64,000 nucleotides of DNA from Castellaniella ginsengisoli (GCF_039523235.1 NZ_BAAAEX010000003.1), one strand, 5' to 3'. Positions 18,397 to 27,730 are shown, counted from the stretch's first letter. Numbers and translations are program-made. Notes: generated by a model not told the origin, from the sequence alone.

Positions 18397-18957
18397 CTAG
18401 ACCGTCATGATCTCGGCTTCCTTCTGGGCGACGAGCTTGTCGATCTCCGCCACGTAGCGGTCGGTGAGCTTCTGGACTTCGTCCTGCCCGCGGCGATCCT
18501 CGTCTTCCGAGATTTCTTTTTCCTTGACGAGTTTTTTCAAGGTTTCGTTGGCTTCCCGGCGCAGATTGCGAATCGCGACCTTGGCGTCTTCGCCTTCGCC
18601 GCGCACGACTTTGGTCAGATCGCGGCGGCGCTCTTCGGTCAGGGCCGGCATCGGCACGCGGATGTTGTCGCCCATGGCAATGGGATTCAAGCCGAGGTCG
18701 GATTCGCGGATGGCTTTCTCGACGGGGCCGGCCATCGTTTTTTCCCAGACCTGCACGCTGAGGGTGCGGGCATCGATCACGGTCACGTTGGCCACCTGGC
18801 TCACCGGCACAGGAGAGCCGTAGTATTCGACTTGCACGTGATCCAGGATTCCGGCATGGGCCCGGCCCGTGCGGATCTTGGCCAGGCCGGCCTTCAGGGA
18901 ATCGATGGATTTGCCCATGCGCTCTTCGGTCGAGCGGCGAATGTCGGAAAGACTCAT
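18397..18957 (-). CDS. frr: ribosome recycling factor
   Basis: A 186-residue RRF, which with EF-G splits the post-termination ribosome. The three-helix body begins at DIRRSTEERMGKSIDSLKAG and includes LAKIRTGRAHAGILDHV; the beta/alpha domain has VEYYGSPVPVSQVANV and the C-terminal helix RRGQDEVQKLTDRYVAEID. Length and sequence are normal. It follows pyrH by eight bases, the usual pairing. Confidence 0.98.
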   Translation of the reverse strand: MSLSDIRRSTEERMGKSIDSLKAGLAKIRTGRAHAGILDHVQVEYYGSPVPVSQVANVTVIDARTLSVQVWEKTMAGPVEKAIRESDLGLNPIAMGDNIRVPMPALTEERRRDLTKVVRGEGEDAKVAIRNLRREANETLKKLVKEKEISEDEDRRGQDEVQKLTDRYVAEIDKLVAQKEAEIMTV

Positions 18958-18965
18958 GAGGATTC

Positions 18966-19682
18966 CTATACCTGAACCAGGGTGCCTTCGTCCTCGCCGC
19001 AGACGACGCGTCGAAGGGCTCCCGGCTTGTTGATTGAAAAGACCTTGATCGGCAGCTTCTGGTCGCGGCACAGTGCGAACGCCGTGGCGTCCATGACTTC
19101 GAGGCGGCGCACGATGGCCTCGTCGAAACTGATGCGGGAGTAACGCGTGGCGCTGGGGTCCTTGTTGGGATCGGCGCTGTAGATGCCGTCGACCTTGGTG
19201 GCCTTGAGGACCATCTCGGCGCCGATCTCGGCGCCGCGCAACGCGGCGGCCGTATCGGTCGTGAAAAATGGGTTGCCCGTACCGGCCGCAAAGATGACGA
19301 CCTTGCCTTCTTCGAGGTAGCGCAACGCCTTGGGACGGATATAGCGCTCGACCACCTGGTCGATGTTGAGGGCCGATTGCACCCGGGCGTCGACGCCATG
19401 GTTCTTCAGCGCATCCTGCAGCGCCAGGCCGTTCATGACGGTCGCCAGCATCCCCATGTAGTCGGCCGTCGCGCGATCCATGCCTTGGGCGCCCGGCGCG
19501 ACGCCGCGAAAGATATTGCCCCCGCCGATCACCACGGCCAGTTGCACCCCGAGGGACACGACGCCGTGGATTTCCTCGGTCATGCGGAGTATGGTCGCGC
19601 GGTTGATGCCGAAGGCATCGCCGCCCATCAGAGCCTCGCCCGAAAGTTTCAGGAGAACGCGCTTGTAGGCAGGAGTTGACAT
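18966..19682 (-). CDS. pyrH: uridylate kinase
   Basis: A 238-residue bacterial UMP kinase of the amino-acid kinase fold, making UDP from UMP and ATP. The phosphate loop YKRVLLKLSGEALMG at the start, the VIGGGNIFRG motif, the DRATADYMGMLATVMN helix and GTGNPFFTTDTAAALRG are characteristic. It is separated from tsf by 201 bases that carry a perfect hairpin, so it may be transcribed partly from its own promoter, although none is obvious. It is followed at once by frr. Confidence 0.98.
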   Translation of the reverse strand: MSTPAYKRVLLKLSGEALMGGDAFGINRATILRMTEEIHGVVSLGVQLAVVIGGGNIFRGVAPGAQGMDRATADYMGMLATVMNGLALQDALKNHGVDARVQSALNIDQVVERYIRPKALRYLEEGKVVIFAAGTGNPFFTTDTAAALRGAEIGAEMVLKATKVDGIYSADPNKDPSATRYSRISFDEAIVRRLEVMDATAFALCRDQKLPIKVFSINKPGALRRVVCGEDEGTLVQV

Positions 19683-19730
19683 GCAGGGTTCCTGGAAGGA
19701 GAAATGATCGAAGCGTAGGGCGGCACTGAT

Positions 19731-19753
19731 GCAGGGGGCCTAAGGCCCCCTGC
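19731..19753 (-). terminator. perfect hairpin after tsf
   Basis: GCAGGGGGCC and GGCCCCCTGC form a 10-base-pair perfect stem with a three-base loop, between tsf and pyrH. No U-tract follows on the minus strand, so it may be an attenuator or a 3'-end stabiliser rather than a strong intrinsic terminator. Confidence 0.6.
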
Positions 19754-19883
19754 AAGGGGTACGCGCGGGTCTGGGCTTGTCAGGCGGGGCGCAAGCCGCA
19801 GCGGCCGCCTAGCGGTCGCGAGGGCTTGCAGCGCAGCATGGCGAATCCAGGCGCGATGCCATCGTACCCGAAATCAGCCGGAA

Positions 19884-20759
19884 TCAGGAACCGCTGGCGG
19901 CAGCGGCGACTTCGGCGGCGAAGTCCTCGGACTTCTTCTCGATGCCCTCGCCCACCACGAACAAGGCATAGCGATTGATGCGCGCGGACTTTTCCTTGAG
20001 CATCTGCTCCACGCTCTGCTTGTCGTTCTTGACGAAGGGCTGCGACATGAGCGTCACTTCCTTCAGGAACTTCTGCACCGAGCCCTCGACCATCTTGGCC
20101 ACGATCTCGGCGGGCTTGCCGGACTCGGCAGCCTTCTGTTCGGCCACGGAGCGTTCGGCGGCGATCAGCGCGGGATCCACGCCGTCGGCATTCAGGGCGC
20201 GGGGCTTGGTCGCGGCGATGTGCATGGCCAGATCCTTGCCGACCTCATCTTCGCCGGCGAAATCGACCAGCACGCCGATGCGTCCGCCATGCACGTAGCT
20301 GTTCAGGCGGTCCACGGTATCGAAGCGCTGGAAGCGGCGCACCGACATGTTTTCACCGATCTTGCCCACCAGGTGGGTGCGCACGGACTCGACCGTGCCC
20401 TCGCCCATGGCGCAGCCGTTCAGGGCGGCCAGGTCGGCGGGATTGCGTTCGGCGGCAATGCGGGCCAGGTCGTTGACGAAGGCGATGAAGTCGTCGTTCT
20501 TGGCGACGAAGTCGGTTTCGCAGTTGACTTCGACCAACGCGCCCGTCTTGCCATCGTCGGCAATGTACAGACCGACCAGGCCTTCGGCCGTAACGCGGTC
20601 GGCGGCCTTGGAGGCCTTGCTGCCCAGCTTGATGCGCAGCAACTCTTCGGCGCGGGCCAGATCGCCCTCGGCTTCGGTCAGGGCTTTCTTGCATTCCATC
20701 ATGGGCGCGTCGGTCTTTTCGCGCAGTTCCTTGACCATGGCGGCGGTGATTTGAGCCAT
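19884..20759 (-). CDS. tsf: elongation factor Ts
   Basis: A 291-residue EF-Ts, the nucleotide exchange factor of EF-Tu. The N-terminal UBA-like part (AAMVKELREKTDAPMMECKKAL) and the TDFVAKNDDFIAFVN core motif that inserts into EF-Tu are clear, as is the C-terminal QPFVKNDKQSVEQML stretch. A GGAGA ribosome site lies about eight bases before the ATG. It follows rpsB after 97 bases holding a strong hairpin, as is usual for this pair, and is followed by another hairpin before pyrH. Confidence 0.98.
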   Translation of the reverse strand: MAQITAAMVKELREKTDAPMMECKKALTEAEGDLARAEELLRIKLGSKASKAADRVTAEGLVGLYIADDGKTGALVEVNCETDFVAKNDDFIAFVNDLARIAAERNPADLAALNGCAMGEGTVESVRTHLVGKIGENMSVRRFQRFDTVDRLNSYVHGGRIGVLVDFAGEDEVGKDLAMHIAATKPRALNADGVDPALIAAERSVAEQKAAESGKPAEIVAKMVEGSVQKFLKEVTLMSQPFVKNDKQSVEQMLKEKSARINRYALFVVGEGIEKKSEDFAAEVAAAASGS

Positions 20760-20812
20760 TGTGTTCTCTCCTGTTCAATCAATGCGCGCGCCGACGCACG
20801 GCGCGCGACGCG

Positions 20813-20834
20813 CCCGCCGCCAGGCGGCGGCGGG
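20813..20834 (-). terminator. GC-rich hairpin between rpsB and tsf
   Basis: CCCGCCGCC and GGCGGCGGG form a nine-base-pair stem with a four-base loop. It lies just past the rpsB stop on the minus strand, with no U-tract. An attenuator setting the rpsB to tsf ratio is a fair reading; this is inference. Confidence 0.5.
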
Positions 20835-20856
20835 ACGGACGGCGGAAGGCAGGGAA

Positions 20857-21609
20857 TTACTCCTGGTCTTGATCCTGCTCGACTTCGATGAATTCCTCGC
20901 CCTCGGCCAGTTCTTCGACCAGGCCGTTCAGGCTCTGTTCGCGGCCGGCCAGCACGGCGTCGGCCATGCCGCGGGCATACAGGGCGATGGCCTTGGAGGA
21001 GTCATCGTTGCCCGGGATGACGTGATCGATGCCTTCGGGCGAGTGATTGGTGTCGACCACACCGACCACCGGGATGCCCAGCGTGCGGGCTTCGGCCACG
21101 GCGATCTTGTGGTAGCCCACGTCGATCACGAACAGCGCGTCGGGCAGCGTGTTCATATCCTTGATGCCGCCGATGGACTTGTTGAGCTTGTCCATTTCGC
21201 GCGCGAACATCAGCGCCTCTTTCTTGGTCATGTGCTCGGTGGCGCCTTCGGCCTGCTGGGCTTCCATATCCTTGAGGCGCTTGATCGAGGTCTTGACCGT
21301 CTTGAAGTTGGTCATCATGCCGCCCAGCCAGCGGCTGTCGACGTAAGGCATGCCGCAGCGCTGGGCTTCGGCGGCGATCAGTTCGCGGGCGGAGCGCTTG
21401 GTGCCGACGAACAGCACGTTGCCGCCGCGCGCGGCGATCTGGCGCACGAACTGGCTGGCTTCCAGGTATTTTTCAACCGTGCGCTCGAGGTTGACGATAT
21501 GGATCTTGTTACGCTGGCCGAAGATGTATTCGGCCATCTTGGGGTTCCAGTAACGGGTCTGGTGGCCAAAATGCACACCGGCTTCCAGCATTTCGCGCAT
21601 GAGCGACAT
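20857..21609 (-). CDS. rpsB: 30S ribosomal protein S2
   Basis: A 250-residue S2 protein of normal length. The MREMLEAGVHFGHQTRYWNPKM N-terminus, the KIHIVNLERTVEKYLEA strand-helix and the coiled-coil insertion around SIKRLKDMEAQ are typical. VVDTNHSPEGIDHVIPGNDDS is the conserved C-terminal block, and the tail after EELAEGEEFIE is acidic. It heads the long minus-strand cluster. In E. coli S2 represses its own operon through the leader; the roughly 100-base leader here leaves room for that, but I did not identify the RNA fold. Confidence 0.99.
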   Translation of the reverse strand: MSLMREMLEAGVHFGHQTRYWNPKMAEYIFGQRNKIHIVNLERTVEKYLEASQFVRQIAARGGNVLFVGTKRSARELIAAEAQRCGMPYVDSRWLGGMMTNFKTVKTSIKRLKDMEAQQAEGATEHMTKKEALMFAREMDKLNKSIGGIKDMNTLPDALFVIDVGYHKIAVAEARTLGIPVVGVVDTNHSPEGIDHVIPGNDDSSKAIALYARGMADAVLAGREQSLNGLVEELAEGEEFIEVEQDQDQE

Positions 21610-21718
21610 GAAAATTCTCCGAGAGGGTTTGGTCTTGTACCTGGCCAGTATCCGGGACTAAGATGTTTGACGGACACCCTTTGGGTAGCCAGGCACGCTA
21701 TTTACAGCTAAGCCTATA

Positions 21719-21748
21719 ATTCTACTATTCTTCAAGCATACACAGCAA
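21719..21748 (-). promoter_or_regulatory. candidate rpsB promoter
   Basis: On the minus strand TTGCTG (21743-21748) and TAGAAT (21719-21724) are 18 bases apart and would start a leader of about 100 bases before rpsB. The plus strand has a perfect TATAAT at 21715-21720 overlapping it, possibly for map, but with no good -35 box. Confidence 0.4.
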
Positions 21749-21756
21749 GCACCCCC

Positions 21757-22575
21757 ATGAGCCCAGTCATCACCGATCCCCATGAACTCGACCAGATGCG
21801 CGCCGCCTGCCAGGCCGCCGCGAGCATCCTGGACTACCTCGAACCCCACGTGCGCGCCGGGGTCACGACGGGGGAGCTCGAACGCCTGTGCATGGACTAC
21901 CTCACCAACACGCTGAAGGTGAAATCGGCCACCGTGGGCTATGCCCCCCCGGGCTACCCGCCCTTCCCCGCCTCGATCTGCATTTCGGTCAACCACGTCA
22001 TCTGCCATGGCATCCCGGGCGATAAAGTCCTGAAGAACGGCGACATCCTCAACATGGACATCACCATCATCAAGGATGGCTGGTTCGGCGACACCAGCCG
22101 CATGTACTGCGTGGGCGAGCCGTCCATCCTCGCGCGCCGCCTCATCGACACCACCTACGAGTGCATGTGGCTGGGCATCGAGCAGGTCCGCCCGGGCGCC
22201 ACCCTGGGCGACATCGGCCACGCCATCCAGACACACGCCGAAGCCGCGGGCTTCTCCGTGGTGCGCGAATACTGCGGCCACGGCGTCGGCCGGCGCTTCC
22301 ACCAGGATCCCCAGGTGCTGCACTACGGCAAACCCGGCACGGGCATGCGTCTGGAGCCCGGCATGATCTTCACCATCGAACCCATGATCAATGCCGGCCG
22401 CCGCGAAATCCGCACGCTGGCCGACCAATGGACGGTGGTCACGCGTGACCACAGCCTCTCGGCCCAATGGGAGCACAGCATCCTGGTCACGAACGACGGT
22501 TACGAGGTTCTGACGGTCTCGCCCGGCATGCCTGCGCCGCCGGCCTTCGCCAAGGCGGCCCGCACGGTCGCCTGA
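21757..22575 (+). CDS. map: methionine aminopeptidase, type I
   Basis: A 272-residue enzyme that removes the first methionine from new proteins. The five metal ligands are in place: Asp101, Asp112, His175, Glu208 and Glu239, in the contexts NMDITIIKDGWFGDTS, GHGVGRRFHQDP, FTIEPM and QWEHSI. His83 in VICHGIP is the conserved substrate-side histidine. Divergent from rpsB across 147 bases, an arrangement known in many Proteobacteria. There is no strong ribosome site before the ATG. glnD starts five bases downstream. Confidence 0.98.
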   Translation: MSPVITDPHELDQMRAACQAAASILDYLEPHVRAGVTTGELERLCMDYLTNTLKVKSATVGYAPPGYPPFPASICISVNHVICHGIPGDKVLKNGDILNMDITIIKDGWFGDTSRMYCVGEPSILARRLIDTTYECMWLGIEQVRPGATLGDIGHAIQTHAEAAGFSVVREYCGHGVGRRFHQDPQVLHYGKPGTGMRLEPGMIFTIEPMINAGRREIRTLADQWTVVTRDHSLSAQWEHSILVTNDGYEVLTVSPGMPAPPAFAKAARTVA

Positions 22576-22580
22576 CGCGC

Positions 22581-25244
22581 ATGGCCACGCGCCCGGCAGC
22601 CTCGCTGCCGCCCGCCGCGAAGGATCCTGACCGGCCGCAGCAGGCTCTGGCCGAACTGCGCACCCGGATGCAGGCACGGCGGACCGAGGCGGTGCAAGCC
22701 TGGCGCGCACACCTGCGCCCCGATACGCTGCTGTCGGCCCTGCGGCGCATCGCCGACGAGACGCTGCGCGGCCTGCTGAAGGTCCATCCCCTGCCGTCGG
22801 GCGCCTGCGCCGCCGCCGTCGGCGGCTACGGCCGCGGCGAGCTCTACCCGGGCTCCGACCTCGACATCCTGATCCTTCTTGAGCGCGCGCCCGACACCGC
22901 CGACCGCGAGCGCATCGAGGCGCTGGTCGCCGCTCTGTGGGACATCGGCCTGGAGCCGGGCCTGAGCGTGCGCACCCTGGAGCAATGCCGCCAGGAAGCC
23001 GCCGCCGACATCACCGTCCAGACCTCCCTCCTGGAAGCCCGCTGGCTGGCCGGCGGCCGGGCGCTGTTCCAGCGGTTCCGCGAGCGGATGCAACAGGACC
23101 TCAACCCCTGCGACTTCTATCTGGCCAAGCGCACCGAAATGCAGCAACGCCATGCGCGCCACCAGGACACGCCCTATGCGCTCGAGCCGAACTGCAAGGA
23201 AGCCCCCGGCGGCCTGCGCGATCTGCAGGTCCTGCTGTGGCTGGCCCGCGCGGCCGGCCTGGGCACGACCTGGACCGCCGTCGCGCGCACGGATCTGCTG
23301 ACCTCGGCCGAGTTCCGGGCTTTACGGCGGGCGGAACTCGCCTTCAAACGCCTGCGCATCGAATTGCATCTGCTGGCGGGCCGGCGCGAGGATCGCCTGC
23401 TGTTCGACCTGCAGCCGCGCCTGGCGCTGATCTACGGTTTCGAAGACCAGCCCCACCGGCGCGCGGGCGAACTGCTGATGCAGCGCTACTACTGGGCCGC
23501 GCGCGTGGTCTGCCAGGTCAACCGGCTGTTGATGCTGGCCCTGGAGGAACACCTGTTTCCCAGGCCCCAGGACGAAACCCTCGTTCTGGACGATGACTTC
23601 TGCATCCGTCGCGGACGGCTGGCCCTGATCCGCCAGGACGCTTTCGAGCGCACGCCCGGCCTGCTGCTGAAGGTTTTTCTGGTCACGCAACAACATCCGG
23701 AATTGCAAGGGATGGCCGCCGGCACGCTGCGCGCCATGTGGCATGCGCGCCACCGCATCGACCGGGCGTTCCGCGACGACCCGGCCAACCGCCATCTGTT
23801 TCTCGAGATACTGCGCCAGCCGCGCGGCATCGTGCATGCCCTGCGCGACATGACGATGTGGAACATCCTGCCGCGCTACCTGCCCGTATTCCGACGCATC
23901 GTGGGCCAGATGCAGCACGACCTGTTCCACGCCTACACCGTGGACCAGCACATCCTGATGGTGATCCGCAACCTGCGGCGCTTCACCATGCCCGAGCATG
24001 CCCAGGAGTATCCCCTGGCCAGCCAGTTGATCGCCGATCTCGACGAGCATTGGCTGCTGTATGTGGCGGCGTTGTTCCATGACATCGCCAAGGGGCGCGG
24101 AGGCGATCATTCGCAATTGGGCGCAGCCGAGGTGCGACGCTTCGCGCGGCACCACGAACTGCCGCGCGAGTCCGTCGAACTGCTGGACTTCCTGGTGCGC
24201 GAGCACCTGACCTTGTCCCAGGTGGCCCAGAAGCGCGATCTGAGCGACCCCAGGGTGGTGCATGACTTCGCCGCCCGGGTCGGTTCCCGGCGCCGGCTTG
24301 CCGCGCTGTACCTGCTGACGGTGGCCGACATCCGCGGCACCAGCCCCAAGGTCTGGAATACCTGGAAAGGCAAGCTGCTGGAAGACCTGTACCATCGGAC
24401 GTACGCCGCCCTGGGCGGCGAGCAGCCCGACACGCGGACCATCCTGGCGCTGCGCAAGGACGCCGCCGCAGCCGAAACCCGCCGGATGGGCCTGCGCGAC
24501 GACAGCCGCGAGGCCTTCTGGTCTCAATTGGACGTGGCCTATTTCCTGCGCCACGACGCCAACGAAATCGCCTGGCACACGCGCCATCTGTACCATTGCT
24601 TCCAAGGGCCGGATCCAGTCGTGCGCGCGCGCGTCCTGGGCCAGAGCGAGGCTTTGCAGATCCTGGCCTACGCGCCCGACCGGCCGGATCTGTTCATGGA
24701 CATCTGCACTTATTTCGATCGCCACGGCCTGAGCATCCAGGATGCCCGCATCCACACCACGCGCCAGGGCTGGGCGCTGGACAGCTTCATCGTGCTCCTG
24801 CCCGAGCACGACCGCGACTACCGCGCCTACGCCACCCTGATCGAGCACGAACTGCGGGCGGCGCTGGACGCAGCCCCCGCTTCGCGCCCGGACACCCTGG
24901 CCCCGCATGCCGGATCGCGCCGCTCCCGAGCCTTTCCGATCATGCCCACCGTCACGCTGCAGCCCGACGAGCTCGGCGGCAACTGGAGGCTGTCGGTCAC
25001 GGCGGCCGACCGCGTCGGCCTGCTGCACGACCTGGCCAAGGTGTTCGCCCGCCACGGCGTCGGCTTGAAGATGGCGAAGATCATGACCCTGGGCGACCGC
25101 GTAGAGGATATCTTTGTCCTGGATGGCCCCGGCCTGGAGCACCCGCGCGGCCAGATGCAGTTCGAGCGCCATGTGCTTGAAACCTTAGGCGCCGCGGCCG
25201 ATGCCTCTCTTCCTGTTTCCCCGACCCCCGCAACGTTCCCATGA
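22581..25244 (+). CDS. glnD: PII uridylyltransferase / uridylyl-removing enzyme
   Basis: An 887-residue bifunctional sensor of glutamine that adds or removes UMP on PII proteins and so controls nitrogen assimilation. The nucleotidyltransferase motif GGYGRGELYPGSDLDILIL is at residues 81-99. The HD domain for UMP removal starts near HAYTVDQHI (about residue 449) with HDIAKGRGGDHS near 499. Two C-terminal ACT domains that sense glutamine follow (LFMDICTYFDRHGLSIQDAR and LSVTAADRVGLLHDLAKVFA). Its stop overlaps the dsbB start by four bases (ATGA). Confidence 0.97.
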   Translation: MATRPAASLPPAAKDPDRPQQALAELRTRMQARRTEAVQAWRAHLRPDTLLSALRRIADETLRGLLKVHPLPSGACAAAVGGYGRGELYPGSDLDILILLERAPDTADRERIEALVAALWDIGLEPGLSVRTLEQCRQEAAADITVQTSLLEARWLAGGRALFQRFRERMQQDLNPCDFYLAKRTEMQQRHARHQDTPYALEPNCKEAPGGLRDLQVLLWLARAAGLGTTWTAVARTDLLTSAEFRALRRAELAFKRLRIELHLLAGRREDRLLFDLQPRLALIYGFEDQPHRRAGELLMQRYYWAARVVCQVNRLLMLALEEHLFPRPQDETLVLDDDFCIRRGRLALIRQDAFERTPGLLLKVFLVTQQHPELQGMAAGTLRAMWHARHRIDRAFRDDPANRHLFLEILRQPRGIVHALRDMTMWNILPRYLPVFRRIVGQMQHDLFHAYTVDQHILMVIRNLRRFTMPEHAQEYPLASQLIADLDEHWLLYVAALFHDIAKGRGGDHSQLGAAEVRRFARHHELPRESVELLDFLVREHLTLSQVAQKRDLSDPRVVHDFAARVGSRRRLAALYLLTVADIRGTSPKVWNTWKGKLLEDLYHRTYAALGGEQPDTRTILALRKDAAAAETRRMGLRDDSREAFWSQLDVAYFLRHDANEIAWHTRHLYHCFQGPDPVVRARVLGQSEALQILAYAPDRPDLFMDICTYFDRHGLSIQDARIHTTRQGWALDSFIVLLPEHDRDYRAYATLIEHELRAALDAAPASRPDTLAPHAGSRRSRAFPIMPTVTLQPDELGGNWRLSVTAADRVGLLHDLAKVFARHGVGLKMAKIMTLGDRVEDIFVLDGPGLEHPRGQMQFERHVLETLGAAADASLPVSPTPATFP

Positions 25245-25759
25245 CCCTGTCCCGTTCCGACCGCCTCTTGCGCCTCATCAGCCTGTTATGCCTGGCCGCC
25301 GTGGGCTTCGCCCTGCTTTCTCAACACGTATTCGGCATGAGGCCCTGCGCCTGGTGCGTCCTGCAACGGCTGATCCTGCTGGCCATCGCCGCCGTCTGCG
25401 GATTGGCGGGCATGGGATGGGGCCCGGCGCTCGTGCGCCGCGCGGGCGCGGGAGCGGCCGCCCTCCTGGCAGTGTGCGGCGCCATCGCCGCCTGGTACCA
25501 GTACGACGTGGCCTCGCATCTGTTTTCCTGCGCGCAGACCTTCGCCGATCGCTTCATCTCGGCCTCGGGGCTGGACGCCGCCCTGCCCTGGTTGTTCGGC
25601 ATCTACGCGAGCTGCATGGATGCCCGCGTTCACCTGCTGGGCATCGAATACGCACTGTGGGGCCTGGCGATCTTCATCGTTTGCGCCGGGCTGGCGCTGG
25701 CCGCGCTGAGGCGCAGCGCACGGACATCACTCGTCGGCAGCCGCAGCCATGGCGCCTGA
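25241..25759 (+). CDS. dsbB: disulfide bond formation protein DsbB
   Basis: A 172-residue four-helix membrane protein that reoxidises DsbA and passes electrons to quinone. Both redox pairs are present: Cys36/Cys39 in RPCAWCVLQR and Cys97/Cys125 in the second periplasmic loop (HLFSCAQTF ... IYASCMDAR). The residues after CAWC, LQRLILL, form the quinone-side helix. It is translationally coupled to glnD, which is not a functional partner that I know of. Its 3' end overlaps the convergent purF by 33 bases. Confidence 0.93.
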   Translation: MTLSRSDRLLRLISLLCLAAVGFALLSQHVFGMRPCAWCVLQRLILLAIAAVCGLAGMGWGPALVRRAGAGAAALLAVCGAIAAWYQYDVASHLFSCAQTFADRFISASGLDAALPWLFGIYASCMDARVHLLGIEYALWGLAIFIVCAGLALAALRRSARTSLVGSRSHGA

Positions 25760-27226
25760 GCGCTGCGGCAGCCCCCGGGTGCGGCTCAGGCGCTCCAGGT
25801 AGGCTTCGTCGATGTCGCCGGTGACGTACCGGCCGTTGAAGCAGGACGACTCGAAGGCACGCATGGCCGGATTCAGGTCGCGCAGGGATTGCTCCAGGTC
25901 GTCCAGATCCTGGTAGACCAGGCCATCGGCGCCGATCTCGCGCGCGATCTGCGCTTCGTCCCGCCCCGTGGCGATCAGCTCGGCCTGGGTCGGCATGTCG
26001 ATACCGTAGACGTTCGGGAAACGGACCGCCGGCGCAGCCGAGGCGAAGAACACTTTGCGCGCGCCGGCCGCCCGGGCCATATCGACGATTTCACGGCTGG
26101 TGGTGCCGCGCACGATCGAATCGTCGACCAGCAGGACGTTCTTGCCGCGGAATTCCATATCGATGGCGCTGAGCTTCTGGCGCACGGATTTCTTGCGCAC
26201 GGCCTGGCCGGGCATGATGAAGGTGCGGCCGACGTAGCGGTTCTTGATGAAGCCCTCGCGGTAATTCAGTCCCAGCCGCGCGGCGAGCTGCATGGCCGAA
26301 GGCCGTGAAGAATCGGGGATCGGCATGACCACGTCGACGTCGCCCAGGCGCAGCGACTTGGCGACCTTGTCGGCCAGATACTCGCCCATGTGCAGACGCG
26401 CATCGTAGATCGAGATGCCGTCCATCACGGAATCGGGCCGGGCGAAATAGACGTACTCGAAGACGCAGGGCGTCTGCTCCTGGCCGGCCTCGGCGCAGGC
26501 CTCGGTGCTGAGCTCGCCGTCCTCGGTGATGACGACGGCCTCGCCCGGCGCAATGTCGCGCACCAGGGAGAAGCCGCTTCCCGTCAGGGCCACGGATTCG
26601 GAGGCCAGCATCCATTCGGCGCCGGCATCCGTATCGTGGCGGCCCAGGCACAGGGGCCGGATGCCGTGCGGATCGCGGAAGGCCACCAGGCCGAAGTTGC
26701 TGATGTTGGCAATGACGGCGTAGGCGCCCTTGGCGCGCCGGTGCACCGCGCGCACTGCCTGGAACACCGCATGGGCATCCAGGGTGACGCCGTTGGAGGC
26801 CTGCTGCAGTTCGTGGGCAAAGACGTTGAGCAGGACTTCGGAATCGGAATTGGTGTTGATATGGCGCCGGTCGTGCTTGAACAAGGATTCGCGCAGCTCG
26901 CGCCAATTGGTCAGGTTGCCGTTGTGCACGAACGTGATGCCGAACGGCGCATTCACGTAGAAGGGCTGGGCCTCGTCCACGCTGGCGCTGGAGCCCGCCG
27001 TGGGATAGCGCACCTGCCCCACGCCGCTGTTGCCGGGCAGCGCCCGCATATTGCGCGTGCGAAACACGTCGCGCACCAGGCCATGGGCCTTGTGCATGCT
27101 GAAAAACTGGTCATGCGCGGTGGCGATGCCGGCCGCGTCCTGGCCCCGGTGCTGCAACAGCAGCAAGCTGTCATAGATCAACTGATTGACGGGGCTGCGC
27201 CCCATCACACCCACGATTCCGCACAT
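25727..27226 (-). CDS. purF: amidophosphoribosyltransferase
   Basis: A 499-residue enzyme that makes 5-phosphoribosylamine from PRPP and glutamine, the first committed step of purine synthesis. The N-terminal nucleophile Cys2 is in MCGIVGVMG, with no propeptide. The glutaminase domain shows VRYPTAGSSASVDEAQPF and HNGNLTNWRELR; the phosphoribosyltransferase domain has the PRPP loop VLLVDDSIVRGTTSREIVD. It closes the folC-dedD-cvpA-purF group, the same order as in E. coli, 15 bases after cvpA. Confidence 0.98.
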   Translation of the reverse strand: MCGIVGVMGRSPVNQLIYDSLLLLQHRGQDAAGIATAHDQFFSMHKAHGLVRDVFRTRNMRALPGNSGVGQVRYPTAGSSASVDEAQPFYVNAPFGITFVHNGNLTNWRELRESLFKHDRRHINTNSDSEVLLNVFAHELQQASNGVTLDAHAVFQAVRAVHRRAKGAYAVIANISNFGLVAFRDPHGIRPLCLGRHDTDAGAEWMLASESVALTGSGFSLVRDIAPGEAVVITEDGELSTEACAEAGQEQTPCVFEYVYFARPDSVMDGISIYDARLHMGEYLADKVAKSLRLGDVDVVMPIPDSSRPSAMQLAARLGLNYREGFIKNRYVGRTFIMPGQAVRKKSVRQKLSAIDMEFRGKNVLLVDDSIVRGTTSREIVDMARAAGARKVFFASAAPAVRFPNVYGIDMPTQAELIATGRDEAQIAREIGADGLVYQDLDDLEQSLRDLNPAMRAFESSCFNGRYVTGDIDEAYLERLSRTRGLPQRSGAMAAAADE

Positions 27227-27241
27227 AAGAATGAATTCCGG

Positions 27242-27730
27242 CTAATAGGGAAGCAATTCCGCCACCGGCGTCGGCAGCAGCGATTTGACTTGCTGGAAGC
27301 CCCGGACGGCGGCCGCCGACGTGCGCGCGTCCTGCCACCAGGGCTCTTGAGGAAGTTGGGTATAGCCGGCCAGCCCCACCAGGGCCAGGATCAGCACGAT
27401 GCCGCGCACCGCCCCGAATACCGCCCCCAGGCCGTGATCGGCCGGCGTCAGGCCGGTCCGGTCGATCAGCGCGCTCAGCGCCATGTTCAACAGGCCAACC
27501 AGCAAAAGCGTCAGGATGAAAACCGCACCGTAGGCGGCCAGCGAGCGCAGCAGGCCGTTGTCGATCAGGCCCAGCAGCCAGTCCGACGCCAGCGGCCCCC
27601 ACCAGATGGCGGCGACGAAGGCGGCAATGTAGGCGACCAACGACAGAACCTCGCGCAGAAACCCGCGCAGCAGGCCGATCAGGGCTGAAATGGCCAGGAC
27701 GGCCAGCACGAAGTAGTCGAAGCTGGTCAC
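27242..27730 (-). CDS. cvpA: CvpA family membrane protein
   Basis: A 162-residue protein with four hydrophobic segments (from FDYFVLAVLAISALIGLLRG onward) and the family pattern RGFLREVLSLVAYIAAF. In E. coli CvpA is needed for colicin V production and is linked to envelope stress tolerance; its molecular activity is unknown. Its ATG overlaps the end of the SPOR gene by four bases and purF follows. Family membership is clear; function is not. Confidence 0.93.
   Translation of the reverse strand: MTSFDYFVLAVLAISALIGLLRGFLREVLSLVAYIAAFVAAIWWGPLASDWLLGLIDNGLLRSLAAYGAVFILTLLLVGLLNMALSALIDRTGLTPADHGLGAVFGAVRGIVLILALVGLAGYTQLPQEPWWQDARTSAAAVRGFQQVKSLLPTPVAELLPY

Noticed and set aside
21701..21720. 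TTTACA and TATAAT as a promoter for map
   Set aside because: Both hexamers look good but are only eight bases apart, so they cannot be one promoter. Only the -10 box is kept as a possibility.
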